Notes: a model not told the origin generated them from the sequence alone. A stretch of DNA of 64,000 bases from Bacillus horti (GCF_030813115.1 NZ_JAUSTY010000014.1:59971-123970), one strand, 5' to 3'; numbered from the stretch's first letter, positions 25,545 to 35,828 are shown. Translations and numbers: made by a program.

Positions 25545-28193
25545 ATGGGTGAGAAGGATGTGAGTGTATTGTCCAACGCTAAACAACATGAAAATCTAGT
25601 TTTGAAAAGTAAGCTTTTTCGACCTCAACAGCCTGAACAAGCTATCCAGCGTCTAAGTCTAATCGCTCATTTAAATGAGGGACTTAAGCGAAAAGCAACC
25701 TTTGTGATCGCTCCTGCAGGCTACGGCAAGACAACGCTAATAAGCAATTGGACCAAGCAGCTTGATAGGTCGAACGGATGGCTGTCACTTGATTCAAGAG
25801 ATAATGACATTGCTCGATTTTGGTTATATGTGTGTGCTGCTATACATCACGCTGAGCCTGACTTTTTAGAGGATACCCTAAGCAGTGATATGGTCTCTAG
25901 TTCACTTGTATCAGGTCATGTGGAGCCGTTTCTTGTCAGACTGCTTAATCAATTGGAGGAGATGTCAAGGCATATAGTCCTTGTGCTTGATGATTGGCAT
26001 GTTATTGATGATCAAAGGATCGTTGACTCCATGTCTTTTTTTATTGAGTATCTACCATCAAACGTACATATTTGCTTCATTAGTCGAAAATCACCAGAAG
26101 GCTTAAAAGCCCGTTGGTTGAGCAGAGGGTGGGTGAACAAGCTAGAAGCAGATAGTTTGCGCTTTAATCTTCAGGAAGCTACAGCCTTTTTTCACAAGCA
26201 TAATCTGGTAGAGCTTTCTCATGATCAAATTCAATCCTTGCTATACAAGACGGAAGGTTGGGTTACTGGATTAAAGCTTGCTGTAATCGCCATTAATGGA
26301 AAAGTGAAAGATCAACTCTTTCATGCATTAGAAGCTCCGCAAGTACATGCAGAGAACTTTTTAGCAGAAGAGGTTTTTGAATCTTTGTCCGAGTCGGAGC
26401 GTAAAATGCTAATGAAGCTGTCCCTATTGCAACGCTTTAATCATGAACTATGTGCATGGATGTCACAAAATGATTTAGAGGCTCCAAGCTTACAAAAATT
26501 AATAGATTCCAATCTGTTTCTTGTTTCATTGGATGATCACAATCAATGGTATCGACTTCATCACTGGTTCAAAGCTTTCCTACGACGTCAATTAATTGAT
26601 TACGATCCGAGAGCAGAGACAAGTTTGTACGGGCTGGCTGGTGCCTGGTGTGAGCAGCAGGGATTAAAAGAGGACGCCGTTGAGTATTATTTAGCGGGAA
26701 AGCATTACGAGGAAGCGATCCGTTTACTTGAGGAAATGAAGTCCTTTATGATACGCAGACAATTTTCCACGCTTCGCAAATGGCTGTCCATGCTTCCTGA
26801 AGCCATTCTCCAATCTCATCATTATCTATACTTCTCTTTTGTTTTTTCCTTGCTTTGGGATAATAGACCAGATGTAGCGGAGGAGTATTTATTACGCGCG
26901 GAGAGAATTTTGGAGGAGGAGGCACATTCTTGGTCCTCTGCTGAAAGAAATCGCTATGCTGGAGATTTGTACTTTGTTCGCAATTTTAAATCTACTCAAT
27001 TTGATATGGATATGGTAAAAGGTCTAGAGTATATTCGTCTCTCTTTAATGCATAGTCCTACTGGTACAGATTTAATTTTTGCTTCACCTTATCTCCCTCT
27101 AGCGCCATCTATATACCGGTCTTACAACGGTAAGAGAGGCAGACACCTACCTAGAGAAATCGCAGATACGTTTTTTCAAAGCATGATTGCCTTCATGAAA
27201 CAGATGGGCATAGAGGAGGCTATTGAGGTTTGCTATGGGGAGTTATTGTATGAACGAAATGAATTGAAGAAAGCGGAGGAGTATTTGAAAAAAGGCTTAA
27301 CGAAAAGCATACGAACTAGACATGAGCCAGAAAAGGTATTCGTGCCTGCACTTCTTTTTCTTTCACGAATTAGTGTGGCCAACCACAACGTAATAGCAGC
27401 TGTAAGATGGCTTGAAATGGCAAAAGAAAAAGTCCTTGAGAATTCAAGTGCAATGAAGGAGGCCCTTATTTTCATTGAAGCAGAGCTCGCCTTGCTTAAG
27501 CTTGATGAAGGTGATACTCTTCTTGCTCTGCAGTGGAAGAGCAAGTACCGTTTATCACACCAAGATGCAGTGTCTGTTGATCAGCTTTATAATTATCAAG
27601 CTCTAGCACGAATCCTGGTAGCATCCAATGAGCTTCGAGCGGCCTGGAATTTATTGAAAAGGTTATGGGAAATAGCCCTCAAGGATCATCGTCCAATGGA
27701 TGCTTTAGCAATCCAAATCCTTCAAGCTGTGCTACAAAAAAGAATGGGTAATCACGAGGAGGCTATTCTCTTGATAGAAGGCGCTTTAATACATGCAGAG
27801 CCTGATGATTATATTCGTGTCTTTGTTGATCAAGGGCTATCTGTAGCGGAGCTCTTAGGGGAGTATATTCAAATGCGTCAAAAGGGCTTGTTAAGAGACC
27901 GGAGCATACCATCGCTTAGGTATGTAAGAAGAGTGCTATCTAGCTTTGCAGATCAGGGGATAACTCTTTCAGCTTCTGAAGATTCTTTGGACACTTTGGA
28001 GGTCCTGCTCACAAATCGAGAATTAAGCGTATACAGATGTATGGAGGAAGGCCTTGATAATCAAGCGATTACAGAGCGACTTGGAATTGGTATGGGGACA
28101 TTAAAGTCTCATATCAATCATATTTACAGCAAACTTCAGGTATCTAGTCGAGTGGAAGCGATCCGGCGTGGTAGAGAGCTACGGGGTGTATAG
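25545..28193 (+). CDS. MalT/LAL-type LuxR-family transcriptional regulator
   Basis: Up to 882 residues. STAND ATPase with Walker A APAGYGKTT (about 56-64) and LVLDDWHVIDD as Walker B; a long helical repeat section (about 380-790) that probably binds the inducer; and a C-terminal LuxR helix-turn-helix (about 815-875, LTNRELSVYRCMEEGLDNQA... TLKSHINHIYSKLQV). Activators of this class switch on when ligand and ATP bind. The start is uncertain: ATG 25545 lacks a ribosome binding site, while GAGAAGGA at 25551-25558 would serve TTG 25569. It lies between two SLH genes and may activate the next one; that is inference. Confidence 0.85.
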   Translation: MGEKDVSVLSNAKQHENLVLKSKLFRPQQPEQAIQRLSLIAHLNEGLKRKATFVIAPAGYGKTTLISNWTKQLDRSNGWLSLDSRDNDIARFWLYVCAAIHHAEPDFLEDTLSSDMVSSSLVSGHVEPFLVRLLNQLEEMSRHIVLVLDDWHVIDDQRIVDSMSFFIEYLPSNVHICFISRKSPEGLKARWLSRGWVNKLEADSLRFNLQEATAFFHKHNLVELSHDQIQSLLYKTEGWVTGLKLAVIAINGKVKDQLFHALEAPQVHAENFLAEEVFESLSESERKMLMKLSLLQRFNHELCAWMSQNDLEAPSLQKLIDSNLFLVSLDDHNQWYRLHHWFKAFLRRQLIDYDPRAETSLYGLAGAWCEQQGLKEDAVEYYLAGKHYEEAIRLLEEMKSFMIRRQFSTLRKWLSMLPEAILQSHHYLYFSFVFSLLWDNRPDVAEEYLLRAERILEEEAHSWSSAERNRYAGDLYFVRNFKSTQFDMDMVKGLEYIRLSLMHSPTGTDLIFASPYLPLAPSIYRSYNGKRGRHLPREIADTFFQSMIAFMKQMGIEEAIEVCYGELLYERNELKKAEEYLKKGLTKSIRTRHEPEKVFVPALLFLSRISVANHNVIAAVRWLEMAKEKVLENSSAMKEALIFIEAELALLKLDEGDTLLALQWKSKYRLSHQDAVSVDQLYNYQALARILVASNELRAAWNLLKRLWEIALKDHRPMDALAIQILQAVLQKRMGNHEEAILLIEGALIHAEPDDYIRVFVDQGLSVAELLGEYIQMRQKGLLRDRSIPSLRYVRRVLSSFADQGITLSASEDSLDTLEVLLTNRELSVYRCMEEGLDNQAITERLGIGMGTLKSHINHIYSKLQVSSRVEAIRRGRELRGV

Positions 28194-28342
28194 GCATTAT
28201 TACTATTACTCATAGCTAAGAATTTATAACTCTATAACTCTATCTATAACCCAGGTTAGATTTCAAACTCTCCTTGTCATAGTATAATGATTTGCTAAGA
28301 GGAAAAGACTTATATTGGCATGAAAGTGGAGGGTTTATAAGC

Positions 28343-31300
28343 GTGCGATTAGACAAATTAGCAAAAGTAGCATACAAAAATAAATTGGTAAATCGCTTCA
28401 TTATTGGGCTTCTGATTAGTACCCTGATTTCTGGAATCATACCGATTGGCTCGACAGCGTATGCATCCGAACGTATGGTTTCGAGGGAAGGGCTGATGGA
28501 TAACATCGGGGAAATTATGGATTTTATTATTTCGGATAACGGAACGATGACAATAGCAGAGACTAACCGCATTGTTCAATTTGATAAGGACTTCAGAATA
28601 ATATGGGAGTCGGTAATTGAAGGGGGCATGATCAGAACTCTATATGAGACAGAGGATGGCAGCTTTTTATTTACGGGAGCTAATCAGCAATATAATGCTA
28701 TTTACGGTAGCATAAGCCCAGATGGCAGCACATTGTGGACTAGGGATATAGAAGCTTACGAAAGTAGTTACGTGGCTGCTTTGCTTCCACATGACTCTAG
28801 TAGTTATATCGTTATAGGCCATGTCAGAGAGACTCTAGGCAATTCTGCAAGACCGATCATACAGCTTGTTACTCAGCATGGAGATATGATTGCTGAGAAG
28901 CTAATCCCTGTCGGCGATAGTTCTGAGAGCCAGATGATTTATGATGCGCTCCCAGAGGGTAACGGAGATTTTGTGCTCTTCGGGAATTCCCAGAACAACG
29001 CTCTGGTAGTAAAAGTGTCTGGATTGGAGGAGTCGCTTGGGGATATTATGTGGTCCCAGACGTATTCTGTAGGTAATTCCTCCAGTTTTCAGAGAGCATC
29101 AAAGGTCAGTTTTAGTGGAACATCCGGATTTGTCATTGGTGGAAATACACTCAATCCTTCCCAAAGGGCTACCTTAACATTGATTGATGAAGAGGGTAAT
29201 ATGCAGTGGTCCAAGGTGTACGAGCAGGCAGGCTCTGGTGGAATTGGCTTGGATGTAACGGAGACTCGCGACGGTGGTTATGTGTTGGTTGGAGGAGACA
29301 ATGGATCGAATGGCTTTTTTCTAAAAGTTGATGAGCAAGGCAATGAGCAATGGAGAAAGGTTTGGCCGGGAACTGGAAATATACGCGGTATTGTGCAAAA
29401 TAGCGATGGAAGCTATATGATGGCTGGGGGAGTTCACTCAGGAGAAGGGGTTGTCCGACAGATGTCTGTGGGTGAACCTACTGGGCTTTCTGTAGATTCA
29501 TTATCAAAACGCATTTTGGGACTAAATGAAAAGATGGAGTATTCCATCGATGGAGGGCTTCATTATGAAGCATACAATTCTGCACAGGAGCCTGTCTTTA
29601 ATGGGGCTGTTGATGTATATGTGAGGTATGCAAAGGATCTAGCAAATGGTTTTGAGGAAGGTCCACCGACCGTTTTAAGCTTCACGAAACAGCCAATTGA
29701 TTTGGAAGAGGGACAGATATTTAACCAAAGTGGAAGAAGCTATAGTGGTGTTATTTCCTCTAGTCCATTAGGTAAAGATTTTGAAATGACGGCTTATGGG
29801 GATTGGCCAGTCGATTTTACTAAAGATGTTCAAGCTTTTTCAGGTGCTGTATTTGATGGGGAATACATCTGGATGATTCCATACAGAGCTGGTCAAGTCG
29901 TACGCTTCCATCCTGAAACAGGTCAAATGATTGCCTATGGAGGTTGGCCAGCAGGCTATGCTCCAGGACCGGATCACTTTGCTAATGGAGCATTTCACAG
30001 TGGTGTTTTTGATGGTGAGTCGATTTGGCTTATCCCTTATGATGCCAATATGGTTGTTCAACTCGATCCATTGACGGGTGAAATGCAGGGCTATGATGCT
30101 TGGCCAGATGATGTTGGAGAAAGTTATAAGTTTTCAGGAGGATATTTTGATGGTGAGTCGATCATTCTTGTCCCACATAATTCGAAGGTGCTTGTTGAAC
30201 TAAATCCAGCTACTGGTGAAATGGAGGGTTATGATAGTTGGCCAGATGATTTTCAGTGGGGGCTAAACGGAGCAGCCTTTGCAGCAAGTGTATTTGACGG
30301 AGAAAACGTCTGGATGCTTCCTTATGAGGCAAATCAAATTGTGAAGTTTAGTACCCTGACAAAAGAAATGACAGGATATGCTGAAGGACCAATAGGTGTA
30401 AACTTGAGTGCTGATCGATTTATTGGTGGAGCTTATGATGGCGAACGTATTTGGATGGCACCAATAACAACGGAATATGCTCTAGCTATTCATACCTTAA
30501 CAGGGGAACTGGAGAAATATGAGATCTGGCCTGAAGGAGAGCAGCCTACTGGTTCTTCTTATAATTCAATGTTCTATGATGGAGAGGCCGTTTGGCTTAT
30601 TCCATACAATCAGAATGCCTTTATGCGTATTGATCCCCATACAGGTGAAACAACATTACACAGGAATTGGCCACTAGACTTCAACAAAGGTATTGCATCC
30701 TTTTATTCTAGTGTTTCTGATGGAGAAAATCTTTGGGCAATTCCTTATTATGCGGATCAAGTGATCAAGCTGAGCCCCACCACTCCTCCGGTAGTACCGA
30801 CATATGTCGTAGCTTATGATGGAAATGGGGCGATTGAGGGTGATGTTCCAGTCGATACTGAACGATACGAGGAAGGCGAAGAGGTTACCGTTTTGGGTAA
30901 TCTAGGTCAGCTTTCTCTACCAGATCATCGTTTTGCTGGATGGTCATTCTCTCAAAGCGTAACAGACAATGTGTATACGGCAGGAGATCGATTCACAATG
31001 GGTGGCGAGGATGTTACTTTGTATGCCGTATGGGAGGAAAGTACACCTGAGCAGCCAGCAACGTATCTAGTAAGGTATGATGGGAATGGAGCCACCTCTG
31101 GACACGTTCCTGTAGGTGAACGTGTCTATGAGACTGGTGAACAGATTACAATTGAGTTTAATTCGGGCGGATTGATCAGAAACGGGTATAGCTTTTCAGG
31201 CTGGAATACCAGGTCAGATGGTAGTGGTACAGGGTATGAGCCTGGGGATCAGCTAATGATTGAAGATGCGGATATTACGCTTTATGCAAGCTGGGCTCGG

Positions 31301-32698
31301 TTGCCTTCTATTCCTAATAATCCTCCTGCACCAGAGGAATCTGAGCTGATTCAGCAGCCTGAGACTAACTCTCGGGCGATTACGATCAAGTTAGATTCAG
31401 TAGAGCTGCCTCTTGAAGCTCTCATGTACCGAGTGCAAGGGAAAAACGGTCAGAAAATAGATGAGCTTAGATTGAATCATCAGCTTGTGCAACAGTTGAA
31501 ATTGGCATTAAGTTCAAAGCAAGCTAACTCTATTAGATTTGTAATTAAAGAGGGTCACTCTAAAGTGGATGCAGATGAATTCTTGATCAGCCTTTCGCCC
31601 TCTGCCTTGCAGGAGTTAAGCCGCTTAGATGTGCAGCTAGAATTTGATTTTTATGATATTGCTCAGACACTTACGCATCAGCAGTTAACGAGCTTAAAGC
31701 AGTCCGCTCAAGCTGTTCAATTTCGTTTTGTTCTACCCGATCAAGCTCTAAGAACGGAACAGGCTCAGAGCTTTATTGATGCTGTTGAGTCGGGTTCCAT
31801 AGTTGAAAAGGGAGAAGCCGAACGGATCAGTATGCCAATCATTGTGGAAGCTACAGATGCTCAAGGTAAGAGTTTAGCAAATGTCGAAACATTACTGACA
31901 TTTCCGCTGAATCATTCTTCTCTGCCGAAAGATGTAAGTCTTCAACAAGCTTACCTAGATAGCTTGTTCGTTTATGTGGTCCGTGATGAAGGAACGTCTG
32001 AACTGGTAAAAGGAGATATTATTCAGGATAATCGGCACAACGTAACGGGCATTCAAATCAAAGTGAATCAATTCAGCACCTTTGCTGTTGTCCGTGTAAT
32101 AGCTGATGGCGTGGAAGAGCTTTATGAGCCTTATATCAGCGGATACGCGGATGGAAGCTTTCAGCCCTCGCGTTCTTTAACAAGGGCGGAGCTTGCTGTC
32201 ATACTTGAACGCCTTCTCGCTTACGATGAGTTTGATGATGAGGGCAGAGAGAATTCCTTCCACGACGTGAAACAGGGGCATTGGGCGGCAGAGGCTATTC
32301 AAACAATCAGCCAGGCCGGCATCATGGAAGGAATAGGGAAGGATAGCTTTATTCCTAGTAAGGAGGTCACTCGTGCAGAGTTTGCTACCGTCCTAGCTAG
32401 ATGGAGGAAGCTTGACGCAGAGGCAGTGAGCACCTTCGATGATGTACGGGGTCATTGGGCAGCTCGTGCTATTTCACAGGTTCAACAGCAAGGATGGGTG
32501 CAGGGCTATGAGGATGGCACATTTCGTCCTCATCGAGCATTGACACGTGCTGAAGCGGTAAAAGTCCTGAATGCGGTACTTGGACGTACACCTATGAGCG
32601 CTATAGATCAACCAACTTGGTCAGATGTTTCTGTCTCTCATTGGGCTTGGAGTGATATCGAATCTGCTTCACAAAACTATGAAGTATCAAGAAATTAG
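28343..32698 (+). CDS. Very large SLH surface protein with propeller-like and InlB-type repeats
   Basis: About 1451 residues. Signal peptide (cleavage near GSTAYA), an N-terminal repeat region with DGGYVLVGG/NEQWRKVW motifs (PQQ-like propeller), then seven copies (about 450-790) of a roughly 50-residue unit whose core is FDGEYIWMIPY (variants FDGESIWLIPY, FDGENVWMLPY, YDGEAVWLIPY, SDGENLWAIPY), which suggests one seven-bladed propeller; two InlB-B repeats (YDGNGA...), a further domain, and three SLH domains at the end. GTG 28343 has GGAGGG 9 bases upstream. No catalytic motif recognised. Probable surface binding protein. Confidence 0.85.
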   Translation: MRLDKLAKVAYKNKLVNRFIIGLLISTLISGIIPIGSTAYASERMVSREGLMDNIGEIMDFIISDNGTMTIAETNRIVQFDKDFRIIWESVIEGGMIRTLYETEDGSFLFTGANQQYNAIYGSISPDGSTLWTRDIEAYESSYVAALLPHDSSSYIVIGHVRETLGNSARPIIQLVTQHGDMIAEKLIPVGDSSESQMIYDALPEGNGDFVLFGNSQNNALVVKVSGLEESLGDIMWSQTYSVGNSSSFQRASKVSFSGTSGFVIGGNTLNPSQRATLTLIDEEGNMQWSKVYEQAGSGGIGLDVTETRDGGYVLVGGDNGSNGFFLKVDEQGNEQWRKVWPGTGNIRGIVQNSDGSYMMAGGVHSGEGVVRQMSVGEPTGLSVDSLSKRILGLNEKMEYSIDGGLHYEAYNSAQEPVFNGAVDVYVRYAKDLANGFEEGPPTVLSFTKQPIDLEEGQIFNQSGRSYSGVISSSPLGKDFEMTAYGDWPVDFTKDVQAFSGAVFDGEYIWMIPYRAGQVVRFHPETGQMIAYGGWPAGYAPGPDHFANGAFHSGVFDGESIWLIPYDANMVVQLDPLTGEMQGYDAWPDDVGESYKFSGGYFDGESIILVPHNSKVLVELNPATGEMEGYDSWPDDFQWGLNGAAFAASVFDGENVWMLPYEANQIVKFSTLTKEMTGYAEGPIGVNLSADRFIGGAYDGERIWMAPITTEYALAIHTLTGELEKYEIWPEGEQPTGSSYNSMFYDGEAVWLIPYNQNAFMRIDPHTGETTLHRNWPLDFNKGIASFYSSVSDGENLWAIPYYADQVIKLSPTTPPVVPTYVVAYDGNGAIEGDVPVDTERYEEGEEVTVLGNLGQLSLPDHRFAGWSFSQSVTDNVYTAGDRFTMGGEDVTLYAVWEESTPEQPATYLVRYDGNGATSGHVPVGERVYETGEQITIEFNSGGLIRNGYSFSGWNTRSDGSGTGYEPGDQLMIEDADITLYASWARLPSIPNNPPAPEESELIQQPETNSRAITIKLDSVELPLEALMYRVQGKNGQKIDELRLNHQLVQQLKLALSSKQANSIRFVIKEGHSKVDADEFLISLSPSALQELSRLDVQLEFDFYDIAQTLTHQQLTSLKQSAQAVQFRFVLPDQALRTEQAQSFIDAVESGSIVEKGEAERISMPIIVEATDAQGKSLANVETLLTFPLNHSSLPKDVSLQQAYLDSLFVYVVRDEGTSELVKGDIIQDNRHNVTGIQIKVNQFSTFAVVRVIADGVEELYEPYISGYADGSFQPSRSLTRAELAVILERLLAYDEFDDEGRENSFHDVKQGHWAAEAIQTISQAGIMEGIGKDSFIPSKEVTRAEFATVLARWRKLDAEAVSTFDDVRGHWAARAISQVQQQGWVQGYEDGTFRPHRALTRAEAVKVLNAVLGRTPMSAIDQPTWSDVSVSHWAWSDIESASQNYEVSRN

Positions 32699-32764
32699 GA
32701 GAAAAAATAAGAGTAATAGTATTAACAAAGTCTAGTAAAATCGTAAATAGTTAAGCTTGGCAGA

Positions 32765-32802
32765 AAAAAGAAGTGGCCTATGAAAGAGGGTCACTTCTTT
32801 TT
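32765..32802 (+). terminator. Terminator of the large SLH gene
   Basis: A 14-bp stem (32765-32778 with 32789-32802) ending in a T-run. Confidence 0.85.
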
Positions 32803-32867
32803 CACGTAAGAATTTAGGTTTAAAAGCCAATTGCTGCAGCGCATCATGTTTCCTGGAGGCTGCTCGA

Positions 32868-32883
32868 AATTGTACGTACATAA
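32868..32883. promoter_or_regulatory. Upstream AraR-like box
   Basis: AATTGTACGTACATAA: the core TGTACGTACA (32871-32880) is the centre of the B. subtilis AraR box (ATTTGTACGTACAAAT). It lies 199 bp, centre to centre, from a second box. Between them are a 16-bp palindrome (CCTTGTTATAACAAGG, 32980-32995) and a hairpin with a T-run (about 32997-33021), with no gene. Confidence 0.6.
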
Positions 32884-33059
32884 GAAAGGTGTGGAAGAAT
32901 TGTGATTATTGAAATGAAAAACATTAAGTGATTTTCGTTGTATATCTTATACCTAACAAGCATATGAATGATTATAAAACCTTGTTATAACAAGGAAAAG
33001 GGTAATGTTCCCCTTTATTTTTCCAAAAACCAGTTCAAAAAATAAATTCATGCAAACAC

Positions 33060-33089
33060 TTGATTAACTTATACGTACATGTTTATAAT
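33060..33089 (+). promoter_or_regulatory. Promoter of the pentose operon with AraR-like box in its spacer
   Basis: TTGATT (33060-33065), an 18-base spacer, TATAAT (33084-33089). The spacer contains ACTTATACGTACATGT (33067-33082), a partly symmetric AraR-type box placed where binding would block RNA polymerase. The leader to the first gene (about 190 bases) contains no gene. Confidence 0.65.
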
Positions 33090-33097
33090 ATGTGTAA

Positions 33098-33111
33098 TGA
33101 AAGCGCTTTAA
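33098..33111. promoter_or_regulatory. Catabolite-responsive element (cre, CcpA site)
   Basis: TGAAAGCGCTTTAA is a close match to the TGWAANCGNTNWCA consensus, 9 bases after the -10. Bound CcpA/HPr-Ser-P would repress the operon when better sugars are present. Confidence 0.8.
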
Positions 33112-33286
33112 TTAAAATAGAACCATTTATCGCACGACATGGATATGTAGATCGTAGCATTCCCTAACTTGTCATTCCTTTTCAGTTTTCAAACTTTTCT
33201 TAACGTTATTGAAGCCCCTTTCATATATGGTGGCTTTAATATAAACTAACTCGTTTTTACCATACTTTACTCAGGGGGGAACTTTG

Positions 33287-34234
33287 ATGAAAAGATTTTT
33301 GCTTGTATTATCTGTTGTGATACTAGCTCTAGCTTTAGGCGCTTGTAACAATAGTGGAGGAGCAGGTGGGTCTAACGGAGATCAGCTAGTATTTGGCTAT
33401 ACGTCAATGACTCAGAACAATCCATTTTTCCAAGTACTTGAAGAAGCTATTCGAGAAGAGGTTGAGGCTAATGGGGATCGCCTTATAACGACGAATCCAG
33501 CGATGGATGTCTCCCTACAAATTAATCAGATTGAAGACATGATTGCACAAGGAATTGATGCTATTTTCTTAAATCCAGTGGATTGGGAAGGGATTAGACC
33601 AGCTTTAGTCATGCTTGAAGAAGCTAATATTCCAATCATTAACTACGATACTGAGGTTAAGGATTTCGATTATGTTACCGCTTACGTTGGGTCAGACAAC
33701 ATGAATGCTGGAAGAGTTGCTGGTCAGGATTTAGTTGAGAGATTTCCTGATGGAGGTAAGATCGCTGTCTTAGATAGCCCAACGATGAACTCGATCAATG
33801 ATAGAATTGCTGGATTTATGGAAGCAATTGATGGTCACGGGTTTGAGGTAGTAGCTCAGCAGGATGGTCGTGGAGACTTAGAAACATCTCTAGGTATTAC
33901 AGAGGATATTCTTCAGGCGCAGCCGGACATCATTGCGATTATGGGTGGAAATGACCCAACGGGCTTAGGCGCATTAGCTGCTGTACGTGCGGCTAATCGA
34001 ACAGACATTGTTATTTATGGGGTAGATGGCTCTCCGGACGCTAAGCATGCTATTTCTGAAGGAAGTTCTTTCGTTGGAACAGGGGCTCAATCACCAATTT
34101 CGATTGGAAAGACGTCGGTCGAGGTCGCCTATAAAATTATGAATGATGAGGACTTTGAGAAAAATACACCTGTAGAGACATTTTTAATTAATGCTGACAA
34201 TGTAGATGAGTATGGTACTGATGGCTGGCAATAA
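33287..34234 (+). CDS. Sugar ABC transporter substrate-binding lipoprotein (CUT2, RbsB-like)
   Basis: About 315 residues. Lipoprotein signal with lipobox LGAC, then a periplasmic-binding-protein type I fold (VFGYTSMTQNNPFFQVLEEA, IDAIFLNPVDWEG, DIIAIMGGNDPTGLG). Such proteins bind pentoses or hexoses at the cell surface. ATG 33287 has AGGGGGGA 6 bases upstream. First gene of a run that continues through araA; the ribose-type ATPase and permease follow. Because an ara operon is downstream, L-arabinose is a likely ligand, with D-lyxose or related sugars also possible. Confidence 0.92.
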   Translation: MKRFLLVLSVVILALALGACNNSGGAGGSNGDQLVFGYTSMTQNNPFFQVLEEAIREEVEANGDRLITTNPAMDVSLQINQIEDMIAQGIDAIFLNPVDWEGIRPALVMLEEANIPIINYDTEVKDFDYVTAYVGSDNMNAGRVAGQDLVERFPDGGKIAVLDSPTMNSINDRIAGFMEAIDGHGFEVVAQQDGRGDLETSLGITEDILQAQPDIIAIMGGNDPTGLGALAAVRAANRTDIVIYGVDGSPDAKHAISEGSSFVGTGAQSPISIGKTSVEVAYKIMNDEDFEKNTPVETFLINADNVDEYGTDGWQ

Positions 34235-34264
34235 CAAAGTGTGTAAGAGTGTCTATTAAAAAGT

Positions 34265-34310
34265 GGGTGCCTTTATAGGAAAGCAATAATGCTTGTCTTA
34301 TAAGGCACCT
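34265..34310 (+). other. Intercistronic stem-loop after the binding-protein gene
   Basis: GGTGCC-TTTATA (34266-34277) pairs with TATAAGGCACC (about 34299-34309); no T-run follows. Such hairpins behind binding-protein genes usually protect the upstream mRNA and raise binding-protein yield over ATPase and permease. Confidence 0.6.
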
Positions 34311-34337
34311 CCTTTATCAGTAAACGAGGTGGAGATT

Positions 34338-35828
34338 GTGAGCAGTAAGCTGTTAGAAATGACAGGAGTAACTAAGCGTTTCCCTGGAGTTTACGCTTTA
34401 AAGGGGGCAAACCTTGAAGTAGAGGCTGGTGAAGTCCACGCCCTTCTTGGAGAGAATGGGGCAGGGAAATCAACTCTGATCAAGATTCTTGGTGGAATCT
34501 ACAGCATTGATGAAGGAAAGATCTCTATTAACGGTCAAGAGGTCGACATTCAAGACGTAAAAGCAGCTCAGCACTATGGGATTAGTATTATCCACCAGGA
34601 AATTGTCCTAGTTCCCTATCTATCCATTGCTGAGAATATTCATTTAGGTCGTGAGCTACTGACAAAGGCAGGATTTGTTGATAAGCAAACAATGTATGAG
34701 CACGCTCAGCAGCTGCTAGATGATTATGATTTAGGTCTATCCGCCAAAACGCCAATCCGCAATTTAACCGTCGCCCAGCAGCAAATGATTGAAATCATTA
34801 AAGCTGTTTCTTTCCAATCTAGGATTATTATCATGGATGAGCCGACATCTTCTTTAAGTGACAAAGAGGTAGAATTTCTATTTAAGACAATTAGAAGCTT
34901 AAAAAAGCAGGGCGTTGGCATCATCTATATCTCTCATCGGATGAATGAATTGTTTGAGATTACCGACCGAATTACGGTTATGCGTGATGGATCCTATATT
35001 GGAACGGTGGTCACAAAAGAGACAACAAATGAAAAGCTTATCTCAATGATGGTAGGTCGAGATTTAACCAACTATTATGTTAGAGACTTTTCAGAGCCGG
35101 GAGAGAGTGTTCTTAAGGTGGATAATCTAACGAAGAAAGGTGTCCTAGAGAATATTAGCTTCGAGCTGAAAAAGGGAGAAATACTTGGTTTTTCGGGATT
35201 AGTAGGGGCAGGTAGATCTGAGCTTATGAAATGTATTTTTGGTCTAGATTCATTCGAAGAAGGACAGATTATCGTTAATGGAAAGCCCGTTAAAATGAAC
35301 AGCCCCAATGATGCTATTAAGCATAGGATCGCATATGTAACCGAAAACAGGAAGGAAGAGGGATTGTTTCTCATCCGCTCTGTGAAATACAACACGAGTA
35401 TAAAAATTTTAGACCAGTTTATCCGTTTTTTCCGAGTAAACAACAAATATGAGGATCAACAGGCGGATAAGTACATTAAAGAGCTATCCATTAAAACACC
35501 AAACGCTGAACAAGAGGTGCGGAATCTTAGTGGAGGAAATCAGCAGAAGGTCCTCATTTCGAGATGGCTAGCTACGAATCCTAAGGTGCTCATCCTTGAT
35601 GAACCTACACGTGGTGTAGACGTTGGAGCAAAGGCCGAGATTTATTCCATCATGAATCAGCTAGTAAAAGAAGGAGTTTCTATCATTATGGTTTCATCTG
35701 AGCTCCCAGAAGTGATTAACATGAGTGATCGAATTGCCGTCATGTGTAAAGGGAAGATCCAAACCATATTAGATAAAGATAGCTTTAATCAGGAAACCAT
35801 CATGCATTACGCCATTGGAGGTCATTAA
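34338..35828 (+). CDS. Sugar ABC transporter ATP-binding protein (CUT2, RbsA/AraG-like)
   Basis: About 496 residues with two ABC domains in tandem. Domain 1 has Walker A GENGAGKST and Walker B IIIMDEPTSSLSD; domain 2 has the altered P-loop GLVGAGRSE typical of the family and a LSGGNQQKV signature with ILDEPTRGVDVGAK. GTG 34338 has AGGTGGAG about 5 bases upstream; upstream in-frame TTG 34293 lies in the intercistronic hairpin. Energises the importer with the permease gene that follows 1 base later. Confidence 0.93.
   Translation: MSSKLLEMTGVTKRFPGVYALKGANLEVEAGEVHALLGENGAGKSTLIKILGGIYSIDEGKISINGQEVDIQDVKAAQHYGISIIHQEIVLVPYLSIAENIHLGRELLTKAGFVDKQTMYEHAQQLLDDYDLGLSAKTPIRNLTVAQQQMIEIIKAVSFQSRIIIMDEPTSSLSDKEVEFLFKTIRSLKKQGVGIIYISHRMNELFEITDRITVMRDGSYIGTVVTKETTNEKLISMMVGRDLTNYYVRDFSEPGESVLKVDNLTKKGVLENISFELKKGEILGFSGLVGAGRSELMKCIFGLDSFEEGQIIVNGKPVKMNSPNDAIKHRIAYVTENRKEEGLFLIRSVKYNTSIKILDQFIRFFRVNNKYEDQQADKYIKELSIKTPNAEQEVRNLSGGNQQKVLISRWLATNPKVLILDEPTRGVDVGAKAEIYSIMNQLVKEGVSIIMVSSELPEVINMSDRIAVMCKGKIQTILDKDSFNQETIMHYAIGGH

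Noticed and set aside
32902..32931. Short frame GTG...TGA coding MIIEMKNIK, resembling the start of a sugar ABC ATPase
   Set aside because: Ends after nine residues with no continuation in other frames; at most a relic, and chance cannot be excluded.
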